Source of the DNA: Desulfuromonadaceae bacterium
GTDB taxonomy: Bacteria > Desulfobacterota > Desulfuromonadia > Geobacterales > Pseudopelobacteraceae
Assembly (NCBI GenBank): GCA_028683435.1
Contig: JAQUIG010000001.1
Span: 196,393-260,392 of the forward strand
DNA: 64,000 nucleotides
Direction of reading: 5' to 3'
Of this stretch, positions 9,832-20,187 are shown piece by piece. The position numbers and the translations under genes are program-made. Below the pieces are notes generated by a model. It did no database searches and was not told where the DNA came from. It saw only the letters and a program-made list of their open reading frames with translations. How positions within the stretch are numbered: the stretch's first letter is position 1; each line of letters begins with the position of its first letter.

Positions 9832-11601
9832 TTGTTGAAACAGGAAGCATCTATCAAAGACCTTGCCCGCCTCATACCTTATGTGTCCTCGCTCCGCTGG
9901 CGCTATGCCGCCGGAGCGCTGTTTCTCCTCCTTACCAACGCCTTTGCACTGTTGATCCCCTGGTTCATGAAGCTGGCGGTAGAAGCGCTGCAGCATCCGC
10001 AGGCGGCACGCCTCTCCCCGTCCACCTGTGCCCTCGTGATCATGATCCTGGCCGTGCTGCACTGCATCACCCGCATTTTTTCCCGGACATTGATTCTTAA
10101 TGCCGCCCGCATCATCGAGTTCCGCATCCGTGACGACCTGTTCCATCGCCTGACGCTGCTGGATATCGGCTACTTCTCAACCAGCAGGAGCGGGGACATC
10201 CTGTCCCGCTTTTCAAATGATCTGACCAACGTCCGCATGCTGGCCGGCTTTGGCTCGATGAGCGCCATCAACACGTTGCTGGTCTATACTGCCGCCGTGA
10301 CGATGATGGCCCGCATTCATCCCTGGCTTACATTCTGGGCGATCCTCCCCTTCCCGCTGATGGTGCTGGTCGTCAAAAAAATCAGCCATCGTCTCTTTCA
10401 ACGTTCTCTTCAAGCCCAGGAGGAGCTGGCACACCTTTCCAGTCAGGCCGAGGAAACGGTTTCTGCTGTGCGGCTGATAAAGTCCTACTGCCGGGAAGAG
10501 TATTTTCAGGAAGAGTTTGTCAAAACCGGAGAGCGGTATCTCGGACATAACCTTCGGCTGGCGCGATTGCGAGGCATTATAATCCCGGTGATGGCAACAG
10601 CGACCGGAGTTGGGACCCTCATCGTGCTGTTTATGGGTGGACGGCTGGTCATTGCCGGCAGCATCACTCTCGGGGATTTTGTGGCCTTCAGCGGGTATCT
10701 GGCGATGCTTGTCTGGCCGACAGCAGTTCTGGGGTGGATACTGACCCTGGCACAGCGGGGTGGCGCCTCCATGTCACGCCTGGCCGGAATTCTGGGAGCC
10801 GAGCCGACGGTGGTCGATCAACCCACAGCACAACCGATCAACGCCCTGCAGCAGGGGATCGAAGCACGTGAGCTCGGTTTCAGCTATGGGGGCGAACCGG
10901 TTATCGGCGGCGTCTCTTTTCATATTCTGGCAGGGGAAACGGTAGGGATTACCGGAGAGGTTGGAAGCGGGAAAACGACCCTGTTGCGACTGATTGCAAG
11001 ATTGCTCCCGGTCGCTGACGGGATGTTGTTTGTGGACGGCAGGGACATCACCACGATAACCAGAGCGAGCCTGCGACGCCTGATCGGATACGTACCCCAG
11101 GAAACCTTCCTCTTTTCGCGAACCGTCGCCGACAACATTAGGTACGGAATTACGGGTGAACATTCTGCGAATAGTGTCACTAAAGCGTCGGAGCAGGCCG
11201 GTTTTCTTGAGGATGTTGAATCGTTTCCGGAACGATTTGAAACCCGGGTGGGTGAAGGTGGTGTGACCCTTTCCGGCGGTCAGAAACAACGTCTTGCGAT
11301 CGCCCGTGCCGTTGCCGGCAATCCGCCGATCCTTTTACTCGACGATCCGCTTTCATCTGTCGACGCCGGCCGCGAGGAGGAGATCCTCAACAAGCTGGAG
11401 GAATTCTGTGCCGGAAGGACCGTGCTGATCGTCTCACAGAGGATTTCAGCCTTTCGCAATTGCGAACGCATTCTCGTCCTTAAATCGGGACTGATTGCCG
11501 AGCAGGGCCCCCCTGCAGAATTATTTAAACAGGGGGGGCTTTACACGAAAATTTGTCATACGCAGCAGCAAAACCGCGAGACAGCGGAGCAAGACGTATA
11601 A
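9832..11601 (+). CDS. ABC exporter, fused membrane and ATP-binding domains
   Basis: TTG start; ABC transmembrane region; Walker A GEVGSGKTT; signature VTLSGGQKQRLAIARAV; ILLLDDPLSSVD. Confidence 0.93.
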   Translation: MLKQEASIKDLARLIPYVSSLRWRYAAGALFLLLTNAFALLIPWFMKLAVEALQHPQAARLSPSTCALVIMILAVLHCITRIFSRTLILNAARIIEFRIRDDLFHRLTLLDIGYFSTSRSGDILSRFSNDLTNVRMLAGFGSMSAINTLLVYTAAVTMMARIHPWLTFWAILPFPLMVLVVKKISHRLFQRSLQAQEELAHLSSQAEETVSAVRLIKSYCREEYFQEEFVKTGERYLGHNLRLARLRGIIIPVMATATGVGTLIVLFMGGRLVIAGSITLGDFVAFSGYLAMLVWPTAVLGWILTLAQRGGASMSRLAGILGAEPTVVDQPTAQPINALQQGIEARELGFSYGGEPVIGGVSFHILAGETVGITGEVGSGKTTLLRLIARLLPVADGMLFVDGRDITTITRASLRRLIGYVPQETFLFSRTVADNIRYGITGEHSANSVTKASEQAGFLEDVESFPERFETRVGEGGVTLSGGQKQRLAIARAVAGNPPILLLDDPLSSVDAGREEEILNKLEEFCAGRTVLIVSQRISAFRNCERILVLKSGLIAEQGPPAELFKQGGLYTKICHTQQQNRETAEQDV

Positions 11602-11674
11602 ACGTTGATACTGTCATGCCTGCGGCTGAAGCAGAGGTGACGATTCACGCGCAGGACAGCAGCTCCGACTGGCA

Positions 11675-12628
11675 CTAGATCCCTTCAAACAGTGGCGTCG
11701 AAAGATAACGCTCCGCGCCGTCAGGGAGGATAACCACGATGGTCTTGCCGGCGAATTCATCCAACTGGCCGAGACGTACCGCTGCCGCCACTGCAGCGCC
11801 GCAGGAGATACCGACCAGCAGCCCTTCCTCTTTTGCCAGGCGTTTGGCGAATTCAATCGCTTCAGCGCTATCCACCTGTTCGACCCGGTCAACGAGGGAG
11901 AGATCGAGATTATCCGGGATAAATCCGGCACCGATCCCCTGGATCTTGTGCGGGGCCGGCTGAAGCGGCTGGCCGGCCAGATGCTGGCTGATGACAGGGC
12001 TTTCCTTCGGCTCAACCGCTACCGATATAATCTTCTTCCCTTTACCGGTTTTTATGTAGCGCGAAATCCCGGTGATGGTCCCGCCGGTGCCGACTCCGGC
12101 AACGACAACATCGACCCCGCCATCGGTGTCGTTCCAGATTTCTGGGCCGGTCGTCTTTTCGTGAATCTCCGGGTTGGCCGGGTTTTTAAACTGCTGCGGC
12201 AGAAAATACCTTTCCGGCTCCGCGGCGGCGATATCCTCGGCGCGGCTGATGGCTCCCTGCATACCTTCGGCACCCGGGGTCAGAATCAGATTGGCGCCCA
12301 GTGCGGCCAGTACGCGGCGACGCTCGATACTCATCGTTTCCGGCATGGTCAGGGTCAATCCGCAGCCGCGGGCGGCTGCAACGAAAGCCAGTGCGATGCC
12401 GGTGTTGCCTGATGTCGGTTCGATGATCTCGATGCCTGGCCTCAAAATGCCGCGTTTCTCGGCGTCCCAGATCATGTTGGCGCCGATGCGGCATTTGACC
12501 GAATAGGCAGGGTTGCGACCCTCGACTTTTGCCAGGATGGTCGCTTTGGAATTGCCAACGATATGGTTCAGTTTGACCAAGGGGGTGTTGCCGATCGACA
12601 GTGAGTTGTCTGCATATATTTTACTCAT
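11675..12628 (-). CDS. cysK: Cysteine synthase (O-acetylserine sulfhydrylase)
   Basis: [47 protein letters not shown]. Confidence 0.95.
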   Translation of the reverse strand: MSKIYADNSLSIGNTPLVKLNHIVGNSKATILAKVEGRNPAYSVKCRIGANMIWDAEKRGILRPGIEIIEPTSGNTGIALAFVAAARGCGLTLTMPETMSIERRRVLAALGANLILTPGAEGMQGAISRAEDIAAAEPERYFLPQQFKNPANPEIHEKTTGPEIWNDTDGGVDVVVAGVGTGGTITGISRYIKTGKGKKIISVAVEPKESPVISQHLAGQPLQPAPHKIQGIGAGFIPDNLDLSLVDRVEQVDSAEAIEFAKRLAKEEGLLVGISCGAAVAAAVRLGQLDEFAGKTIVVILPDGAERYLSTPLFEGI

Positions 12629-12694
12629 GACTTTTCTCCTTCGATACTGGGTTCATCTATTGCCATTCTGGAAGAATCCCGGCTCAAAAACAAC

Positions 12695-12728
12695 AAAAAA
12701 GGGGTTACAGCATAAACTGTAACCCCTT
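12695..12728 (-). terminator. Hairpin between tRNA-Lys and cysK
   Basis: aaaaaaggggttacagcataaactgtaacccctt inverted repeat; T-run on the minus strand. Confidence 0.75.
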
Positions 12729-12735
12729 GAATGTT

Positions 12736-12811
12736 TGGTGAGCCGCGTTGGGGTCGAACCAACGACCACCTGATTAAAAGTCAGGTGCTCTACCGACTGA
12801 GCTAGCGGCTC
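12736..12811 (-). tRNA. tRNA-Lys (anticodon TTT)
   Basis: Reverse complement GAGCCGCTAGCTCAGTCGGTAGAGCACCTGACTTTTAATCAGGTGGTCGTTGGTTCGACCCCAACGCGGCTCACCA folds as a complete cloverleaf with encoded CCA. Confidence 0.97.
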
Positions 12812-13580
12812 AAAAAGAAGAGTTTTATACCTGTTTAGCTGGTCCGTGTCAATGATTATTTTACCTCATGACTCATTTTTTACTTTGGTTCACCGTTGAC
12901 CCACCTCCATTCAGAAATTACGAATCAAAAACCGTCCGCTCTCGACTCAGAAAGAAGAATTTTATTATCGCGCCAAAATACCGTGCCATCTACGAGGGAG
13001 CATACCGGACACGCCGCATGGCGACCGGTATCTCCATGGTAGAAAACGGCATATTAACCGGAGAATATTATTTCATATAATAAGGTTTTTCAACATCACG
13101 GCACATCTTTGCTTGTCCCGCTCAGAAGTCGCCTTTCCCCTTTGTTATCACACTGATAACTATTTAATAGCCAGTATAACCGGCAGCAACCCCGCATCCA
13201 AACCCGCATCACATTTTAAAGATAGAACGCAGTTTAAATTTTGATTATTTTTATGTTGCATTTACTGTTTCAACAATGTTATGTATACCCCACTTTTAGC
13301 GAGTATTGTTGCTTATTACCTGGAATATATGGTGTATATGCCTATATTTATTGAACTATTTTTACAACCTGCTGCTATTATTTTTTTACTTAATTCAGCC
13401 AACTAAAAATTTATTACCGGTTATATTTTCAATATAGTACATTTGTTTTAAAACAACCGTTGACACATCCCGACCGTTCTAAAAGTAAACGCAAGTCTAT
13501 TTATGCAAAATAAAATGAAAGGAGATGACGGTATCGCATTAAGCAGCAAATCCTGTACGCAAACAAGAAAGGAGTAACTA

Positions 13581-13892
13581 ATGGCAGAGAGACAGTATGA
13601 TTGGGCGACAATCGCGCAAAATCCGAAGTTCCTTGAACTCACCCACAAAAAGACAGCATTCCTTTTCGGTTGGTGGATTTTTTCAACAGCTTACTACTTC
13701 CTGCTCCCCATCGGAGCAGCCTATGCACCCGGTCTCTTCAAGATCAAGATAATCGGTGTCATCAACTTCGGTTATGTATTCGCCCTTTCCCAGTTTTTTG
13801 TATCCTGGGCACTGGCGCTTTACTATGCCCACGTTGCCAACAAGGACTTTGACCGCTTGACCAGGGAACTGATCGACGAACTTCATCTTTAG
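13581..13892 (+). CDS. DUF485-family small membrane protein, partner of the downstream symporter
   Basis: TM segments; QNPKFLELTHKKTAFLFGWWIFSTAYYFLLPIG; directly upstream of actP-like gene. Confidence 0.9.
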   Translation: MAERQYDWATIAQNPKFLELTHKKTAFLFGWWIFSTAYYFLLPIGAAYAPGLFKIKIIGVINFGYVFALSQFFVSWALALYYAHVANKDFDRLTRELIDELHL

Positions 13893-13908
13893 AAAAGGAG
13901 GATACGAC

Positions 13909-15891
13909 ATGACTTTCAAAAAAATCATCATCGCCGCAAGCTTGACCCTCTCTATTGCCGCAGCCGCCTTTGCTGAAGAGCCGACAAAGGCATCGACCGC
14001 TCCAGGTTCAACTCCCGCTGTTGCAGCCCCGGCCGCCCAAGGTGCACCGGCACTGTCCGCAGCAACTGATCAGACAACGGCTCCCGCCGTCGCACCGCCA
14101 CTTGCCAAAAAGAGAGAGCTGAAGGCCAACAAGGTTGTCACCCTCTCGATGTTCGCCGTCATCATCGGCATCACCATGGCTGTTGTCGTCTGGGCCGCCA
14201 AGCAGACCAAGACCGCCGCAGACTTCTACGCCGCCGGTGGCGGTATTACCGGCACACAGAACGGCTGGGCCATCGCCGGTGACTACATGTCGGCAGCTTC
14301 CTTCCTCGGTATTTCCGGCCTGATTTCGCTGTACGGGTATGACGGTTTCATGTACTCCGTCGGCTGGCTGGTTGCCTACATCACCGTTCTCCTTATCGTT
14401 GCCGAGCCGTGCCGTAACGCCGGCAAGTACACCCTGGGGGATATCCTCTCCTTCCGTACGAATCCCAAGCCGGTTCGCGCCTTTGCCGCCATCTCGACGG
14501 TAGCCGTCTCGACCTTCTACCTGACCGCCCAGATGGTCGGCGCAGGCAAGCTGATGGCTCTTCTGGTCGGCGTACCTTACAAAACCGCCATCGTCGGCGT
14601 TGGTATCCTGATGGTCGGCTATGTCGTCTTCGGCGGCATGACCGCTACTACCTGGGTACAGATCATCAAGGCCGGTCTGCTCATGTCGGGCGCCTTCCTG
14701 CTGTCCGTGCTGGTTCTGGCCAAAGCCGGCTTTAACCCGATCTACTTCTTTGACATGATCGTCCATAGCCCCGACATTCAGGACCACGTCTCCAAGCTGG
14801 TGTTGAGAGATGGTGTTATCCTTAACGGTATTGATGCCGGACAGCGTTTCCTTGAGCCGGGTCTGTTCATGAAATCACCACTCGACCAGATCTCCCTCGG
14901 CATGGCCCTTGTTCTGGGTACAGCCGGTATGCCGCACATCCTGATGCGCTTCTTCACCGTACCGACTGCACAGGCAGCCCGTAAATCTGTTATCATCGCC
15001 ATGTTCATCATCGGCTTCTTCTATGTCCTGACCACTCTGCTCGGTTTCGGCGCAGCCATTAACCTGACACCACAGGGCATTATCTCGGTTGACCCGGGCG
15101 GCAACATGGCTACCCTGATGCTGGCGCAGCAGTTGGGCGCCGATATTGCCCCGATCATGGGCGACCTCTTCCTGGCCTTCCTCTGTTCCGTTGCTTTTGC
15201 CACCATCCTGGCGGTTGTTTCCGGTCTGGTTCTGGCAGCATCCGCAGCCATCGCCCACGACATCTGGGTTAACGTCGTCAAGGACGGCCACGCCGACCAG
15301 CATGAGCAGGTCATGGCTGCCCGCATCACCTCGCTGGTAGTTGGCGTTGTCGGTATCATAATCGGCCTCATGGCCGAAAAAGCCAACGTTGCCCACCTGG
15401 TTGCGCTGGCCTTCGCCGTCGCTTCCTCCGGCAACCTGCCGGTCGTCGTGCTGTCGCTCTTCTGGCGCAAGTTCAATACTGCCGGTGTTATCTCCGGCCT
15501 GGTTGTTGGTACGGTCGCCTCCATCGGTCTGGTTATGGTTTCCCCCAACATGACCTATCCGAAGATTGTAGCAGCCGGCGCTAAGAAGGTCGTTGTTGCT
15601 ATGGAGAAGAAACAGGCTGCACTGCCTGCAGGTGTTCTGCTTGATGAGAAGGACGCCAAAGCGCTTGCCAAGGCTAAAGTTGACGAACTGAAAGACGGAA
15701 CATCCATGATGGGTCTTGATAAACCTCTCTTTGGCCTGAAAAACCCGGGCATCCTCTCGATCCCGCTCGGCTTCATCGCCGCAATTCTGGGATGCCTGAT
15801 GTTTCCGAACAAGAGATCCGAAGAGATGTTCGACGAGGTGTATGTCCGCCAGAACACCGGTCTCGGCATGGCCAAGGCTGTCGAGCATTAA
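13909..15891 (+). CDS. actP: Cation/acetate symporter (sodium:solute symporter family, ActP-like)
   Basis: FYAAGGGITGTQNGWAIAGDYMSAASFLGISGLI; GTAGMPHILMRFFTV; multi-TM. Confidence 0.92.
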   Translation: MTFKKIIIAASLTLSIAAAAFAEEPTKASTAPGSTPAVAAPAAQGAPALSAATDQTTAPAVAPPLAKKRELKANKVVTLSMFAVIIGITMAVVVWAAKQTKTAADFYAAGGGITGTQNGWAIAGDYMSAASFLGISGLISLYGYDGFMYSVGWLVAYITVLLIVAEPCRNAGKYTLGDILSFRTNPKPVRAFAAISTVAVSTFYLTAQMVGAGKLMALLVGVPYKTAIVGVGILMVGYVVFGGMTATTWVQIIKAGLLMSGAFLLSVLVLAKAGFNPIYFFDMIVHSPDIQDHVSKLVLRDGVILNGIDAGQRFLEPGLFMKSPLDQISLGMALVLGTAGMPHILMRFFTVPTAQAARKSVIIAMFIIGFFYVLTTLLGFGAAINLTPQGIISVDPGGNMATLMLAQQLGADIAPIMGDLFLAFLCSVAFATILAVVSGLVLAASAAIAHDIWVNVVKDGHADQHEQVMAARITSLVVGVVGIIIGLMAEKANVAHLVALAFAVASSGNLPVVVLSLFWRKFNTAGVISGLVVGTVASIGLVMVSPNMTYPKIVAAGAKKVVVAMEKKQAALPAGVLLDEKDAKALAKAKVDELKDGTSMMGLDKPLFGLKNPGILSIPLGFIAAILGCLMFPNKRSEEMFDEVYVRQNTGLGMAKAVEH

Positions 15892-15900
15892 AAGTGAGGG

Positions 15901-15933
15901 TACATCTTCTGCTGACTGTGCAGAAGATGTACT
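15901..15933 (+). terminator. Hairpin downstream of actP
   Basis: gtacatcttctgctgactgtgcagaagatgtac. Confidence 0.6.
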
Positions 15934-15976
15934 TGTAAATGCACTAACACCGTTTATCAGATTGCTGTGATATAGT

Positions 15977-16005
15977 GGGGATGGCTTCGGCCATCCCTTT
16001 TTTTT
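15977..16005 (+). terminator. Rho-independent terminator
   Basis: gggatggcttcggccatcccttttttttat. Confidence 0.85.
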
Positions 16006-16044
16006 ATAAATAGCAGCAGAATATCAATTCAAAGAGGTCATTTC

Positions 16045-17187
16045 GTGGAAACTGTTTCCATTACAACATCCGACGGGTATGAATTATCAAACCTGCGGCA
16101 GGCCGTGATCAAGCTGCTTGAACCGCTAGGCGGCATCTCTGCATTTATCAGCAGCGGGGAGCGGGTTTTGCTTAAACCGAACATGCTGGCCGCCAAAGAA
16201 CCGGATCTTGCCGTCACCACTCATCCAGCGCTGGTACGGGTCGTTGCCGAGCTCGCCAGAGAAGCTGGCGGTATCGTACAGATCGGCGACAGCCCGGGTA
16301 TCGGCGGTTTTGCGCGGGTAGCTGAGAAATGCGGAATATCTGACGCTGCGCGAGAAAGTGGTACCGCACTTGTTGAATTCGATGAGGCTGTCGATCTTCA
16401 AGGAAACGGTACATTTCGCTCCATTCGTCTGGCTCGCGCTTATTACGAGGCGGATAAGATCATAAACCTCCCCAAGCTGAAAACCCATGAAATGATGACG
16501 ATGACCTGTGCGGTCAAAAACCTGTTCGGAGCGGTGATTGGAGCGGAGAAAGCGGCGTGGCATCTGAAGGCCGGCAGTTCACGGCAGTTGTTTGCCCGGC
16601 TGCTGCTTGAAATATATCAGCTGAAAAAACCGGCCCTCAATATTGTCGACGCGATCACTGCGATGGAGGGGAACGGGCCTGGCAGCGGAGACCCGATCAA
16701 ACTCGGACTATTGATCGCCGGGGTAAACCCGGTGGCGGTTGACCTCATCGCCGGAAGGGTGGCCGGAATACCTGCCGACCTGCTACCGATCGAACAGGAA
16801 GCGGTCAGCATGGGACTTCCGGGCGCGCTGTTTGAAGATATTCAGCTCTGCGGCACACCGGTTGAGACCATTCCAGAAATCCGTTTCAGGCTCCCCACCG
16901 GAGTTGACGTTCAATTCGGACTGCCGCATTTCCTGGCAAGAACACTTAAAAGCCACCTCACCTCGTATCCGGCAGCCGATCCTGACATCTGCATCCTGTG
17001 CGGTGTCTGCCGCGACGCCTGCCCTCCGGGAGCGATCACCATTAAAAACAGCGCGCTGTCGGTTGACAATGCGCGCTGTATTCGCTGCTGGTGCTGTCGT
17101 GAACTTTGTCCTTATGATGCCATGAAGATCAAAAGCGGGATGATTCTCAGGGTTCTGATGCTGCTGTCAGGAACAAAAAACGGCTGA
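16045..17187 (+). CDS. DUF362-family protein with C-terminal 4Fe-4S ferredoxin domain
   Basis: NMLAAKEPDLAVTTHPALVRVVAELAREAGG; INLPKLKTHEMMTMTCAVKNLFGAV; CILCGVCRDACP and CIRCWCCRELCP clusters. Confidence 0.88.
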   Translation: METVSITTSDGYELSNLRQAVIKLLEPLGGISAFISSGERVLLKPNMLAAKEPDLAVTTHPALVRVVAELAREAGGIVQIGDSPGIGGFARVAEKCGISDAARESGTALVEFDEAVDLQGNGTFRSIRLARAYYEADKIINLPKLKTHEMMTMTCAVKNLFGAVIGAEKAAWHLKAGSSRQLFARLLLEIYQLKKPALNIVDAITAMEGNGPGSGDPIKLGLLIAGVNPVAVDLIAGRVAGIPADLLPIEQEAVSMGLPGALFEDIQLCGTPVETIPEIRFRLPTGVDVQFGLPHFLARTLKSHLTSYPAADPDICILCGVCRDACPPGAITIKNSALSVDNARCIRCWCCRELCPYDAMKIKSGMILRVLMLLSGTKNG

Positions 17188-17877
17188 TTATTCTTCCTCT
17201 TCAGATCCCATCGGAATTTCACGATAGGCCCGCTCCTCCTCCACCCGTTTGGTCTGGGCCTGCATCTTTTCAAGGTCGGTTTTGCATTTAACACAGTGGC
17301 GGGCAAACGGCATCGCTTTAAGTCTGCCAAGAGGGATGTCTTCGTCGCACTCTTCGCAAATGCCATAATCCCCCTCACTGATGCGCAGCAGAGCCTCATC
17401 GATACTGTGAATCTTTTCACGCTCGCGATCACCAAGCAGCAAGCCCAACTCCCGGTCCCGCTCGGAAGACGCCTGATCATAGATGTCTCCGCTTGGCTCG
17501 ATTGCTGCTACCGCTTCAGTACCGCTCTTGACCGATTTCCTGATCTCGCGGAGGGTGTCTTCTTTGAGTTTTTCAAGAATAACCCTGATCTCCTGCCACT
17601 TTTGATCCTGGGGTACATCCTGAGCTGTTCGGGGAGGTGTGCTCTCCACAGCCGGCTTGGGGACGATCTCCTGCTCAACAATCTCCGGGGGATGGTGTGA
17701 TTTTGCTTTTGAAGCACTGCTTGTGCTCTTATCCCCTTCAACCTGCGCCGGGTCCTGGGTCGGGATTGATTCATCCTTTGATTTTGCAGCAACTATCTTC
17801 TTTGCTGTCGTTATCGTTGAGGTCTTCTTTGCCGCTTTTGGGGCGGCTTTTATTGTCTCTTTGGGTATTGTTGCCAT
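17188..17877 (-). CDS. DksA/TraR C4 zinc-finger protein with long Lys/Ala-rich N-terminal extension
   Basis: YGICEECDEDIPLGRLKAMPFARHCVKCKTDLE; start taken at MATIPKETIK. Confidence 0.88.
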   Translation of the reverse strand: MATIPKETIKAAPKAAKKTSTITTAKKIVAAKSKDESIPTQDPAQVEGDKSTSSASKAKSHHPPEIVEQEIVPKPAVESTPPRTAQDVPQDQKWQEIRVILEKLKEDTLREIRKSVKSGTEAVAAIEPSGDIYDQASSERDRELGLLLGDREREKIHSIDEALLRISEGDYGICEECDEDIPLGRLKAMPFARHCVKCKTDLEKMQAQTKRVEEERAYREIPMGSEEEE

Positions 17878-18109
17878 GATGTATAATCTCCGCGTTCTGG
17901 ATAGTAAGTAGCGTGGCCTTAAAAAACGGCGGCAAACTATGGCAGATAACAGGTGCTTTGTAAAGCTATATATGGAAAAGGGTGGGTACTGAGGTAGGAG
18001 GATGCTTGCGGTCAACCGGTGTATGACTCAAAGCAAACCACGGCAGATAAACGCGCCGGCGTGCTTGGCATTGTTTTTTCCCCAACCGGCAACTAAAATA
18101 CGCACGCAA

Positions 18110-18158
18110 AAAAAACCACACCGGCTCTGCATAACAGAGATGCCGGTGTGGCCTTGAA
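18110..18158 (-). terminator. Terminator-like hairpin after pal
   Basis: aaaaaaaccacaccggctctgcataacagagatgccggtgtggcc. Confidence 0.75.
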
Positions 18159-18181
18159 ATGGAGGAAATAAGATCCGTTTA

Positions 18182-18757
18182 TTATTTAACGACTACAAAC
18201 TCGGCACGTCTGTTTTTTGCCCAGGCACCTTCGTCACTACCACTTACAGCAGGTTTTTCCTCACCATAGCTGATTACGGAGAGGTTTTCAGCCTTGACGC
18301 CAAGAGTTATTAAATATTTCTGGGCGGATTTGGCGCGATGCTCACCCAATGCCAGATTGTATTCGGCAGAGCCGCGCTCATCGGTGTGACCTTCGATCTG
18401 AATTTTTGCATTCGGCAATGATTTAAGAATAACATCGGCATTTTTGGAGAGGACATCGCGGGAATCCTGACGAAGGTCCGATTTGTCGAAATCGAAATAT
18501 ACTGCTTCGAATCTGTTTTCGGCAACGGGGCTCTGGGTATCTTGGGGGGCAACCGCACTGACAACCGCATCCTGTACCGGCGCTGTCTCCTCAACCGGCT
18601 GGGTCTGTTCAACAGCTTTTGTCGGTTCGGCCTTTTCGACTGCTACCGGAGGTACAACGGCCTCTTCCTTTTTTACCGCTTCCTTGTTTGCACAACCGGC
18701 GGTAAGCAACGCGAACATGCTGATGCTCGCCAACAGTGTGATCATGGTCTTTTTCAT
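18182..18757 (-). CDS. pal: Peptidoglycan-associated lipoprotein
   Basis: Lipobox LLTAGC; AVYFDFDKSDLRQDSRDVLSKNA; IEGHTDERGSAEYNLALGEHRA. Confidence 0.93.
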   Translation of the reverse strand: MKKTMITLLASISMFALLTAGCANKEAVKKEEAVVPPVAVEKAEPTKAVEQTQPVEETAPVQDAVVSAVAPQDTQSPVAENRFEAVYFDFDKSDLRQDSRDVLSKNADVILKSLPNAKIQIEGHTDERGSAEYNLALGEHRAKSAQKYLITLGVKAENLSVISYGEEKPAVSGSDEGAWAKNRRAEFVVVK

Positions 18758-18890
18758 AACAAGCTCCTGTGCTGCATAAAATGAGGCATAATGCCTTTAA
18801 AAACTACATAGAAATTATTATACATCGCAGAATCAGTATTGCAACAGGTAATGTCAGATTTCTGCGACGGTTCTGCGCGTACCCGCAGCA

Positions 18891-20171
18891 TCAGCGCGCT
18901 GACCAGACCGGTTGAAAATGCCCTCCCTTGCCATGAGAAACTTTTGCTTGCCCGGCCCCATCGGCGCGCATAACGTATACCCCATTGCCGCTGCTCCGCT
19001 TTGAGCCGAAAGCAATAAAACGGCCGTCTGCTGACCAGGAAGGGTTTTCGTTGCTGCCATCAAATGTGAGCTGAGTGTCGGAAGAGCCATCCGGGGCGAT
19101 GACGAAGATGTTGAACCCACCACCCGTCATTCTGGAGTATGCAATCTTGTCCCCCTTTGGCGACCAGCTGGGATTGACGTTGTAACTGCCGGAGATGGTC
19201 AGCCTTTTGACACCGCTGCCATCCGCATTCATAACAAATATCTGTGGTTTCCCCAGCCGATCCGACACAAAAGCGAGCTGTTTGCCGTCCGGCGACCAGG
19301 CAGGGTTGAGATCGAGAGCCGGATTGATCGTCAAACGGGTCGGATGACTGCCATCTTTGCCGATAGTATAAATTTCGGCATCACCATCCTTACTGAGTGC
19401 AAGCGCTATTTTACTCCCGTCCGGTGACCAGCTGCCGGTAATATTAAGCCCTTTACTACGGGAGACGGCAACCTCTGCCGTATTCGACAGGGAGCGGCGA
19501 TACAGATCAGGATTGCGCCGTTTGTATGACGTGAAGAGGATCTCTCTGCCGTCAGGAGAGAAAGCGGGGTTCAGGTTGATGGAGCCGTTTTTTGTCAGCG
19601 GCAGCGGGTTATGACCATCCCAATCCATGACAAATATTTCCTTGTTGCCAGTTTGAGTCGATACGTAGGCGATCCTGGTCGTGAAGGGACCTTTTTCGCC
19701 GGTAAGCGCGAGGAGGATTTCGTCGGCAAACGCGTGGCTGACTCGGCGCAGATCCTTTGCTGTGCCGAGATAACGCTTTGCAGTAATCAACTTGCGATTA
19801 ATGACATCAAAAAGGCGAAACTCGATTGTCAGCCGGCCGTTTTTCAGACTGTATTCGCTCCGAACCAGCATATCAAAACCGGCACTCAGCCACGGCACAA
19901 AATCGATATCCGCCGGTGGAAAACCCTTGTCAGCCGACTGCTCCGTATGAATTTCTGCGGCAACGAGACCGGACAGGTTCATATCATATGCGATGACATC
20001 AGAAGCGATTCCGGCTGATGCGGAATCGGGAGAGACATCGAGTGAACGCGGGGGGGCAACGGCCATCTTCAGCTGACGATTGCCGGGAGCGGTGACTTCA
20101 ATATAACCGGATTGGGCATACAGAGAAGCTGAAGAAGCGAGAAGAAGCAGCAACGCAAGAAATATTTTCAT
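18891..20171 (-). CDS. tolB: Tol-Pal system beta-propeller protein TolB
   Basis: Signal peptide; repeated SWSPDGSKIA/AWSPDGKQLAFVSDR propeller motifs; start moved to MKIFLALLLLL. Confidence 0.93.
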   Translation of the reverse strand: MKIFLALLLLLASSASLYAQSGYIEVTAPGNRQLKMAVAPPRSLDVSPDSASAGIASDVIAYDMNLSGLVAAEIHTEQSADKGFPPADIDFVPWLSAGFDMLVRSEYSLKNGRLTIEFRLFDVINRKLITAKRYLGTAKDLRRVSHAFADEILLALTGEKGPFTTRIAYVSTQTGNKEIFVMDWDGHNPLPLTKNGSINLNPAFSPDGREILFTSYKRRNPDLYRRSLSNTAEVAVSRSKGLNITGSWSPDGSKIALALSKDGDAEIYTIGKDGSHPTRLTINPALDLNPAWSPDGKQLAFVSDRLGKPQIFVMNADGSGVKRLTISGSYNVNPSWSPKGDKIAYSRMTGGGFNIFVIAPDGSSDTQLTFDGSNENPSWSADGRFIAFGSKRSSGNGVYVMRADGAGQAKVSHGKGGHFQPVWSAR

Positions 20172-20187
20172 GGTGTGTCCTGTTAAA

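Noticed and set aside
12736-12811. tRNA-Lys as an integration site for a genomic island
   Set aside because: No integrase and no repeated tRNA 3' end were seen nearby; flanking genes are housekeeping.
12868-13080. 70-aa plus-strand ORF between tRNA-Lys and the acetate symporter genes
   Set aside because: No RBS, AT-rich intergenic context, no recognisable domain.
14008-15888. Long antisense ORFs (259 and 337 aa) opposite the acetate symporter
   Set aside because: Codon-bias shadow of a clear ActP-like gene; compositions rich in G/D/H/Q with no recognisable domain.
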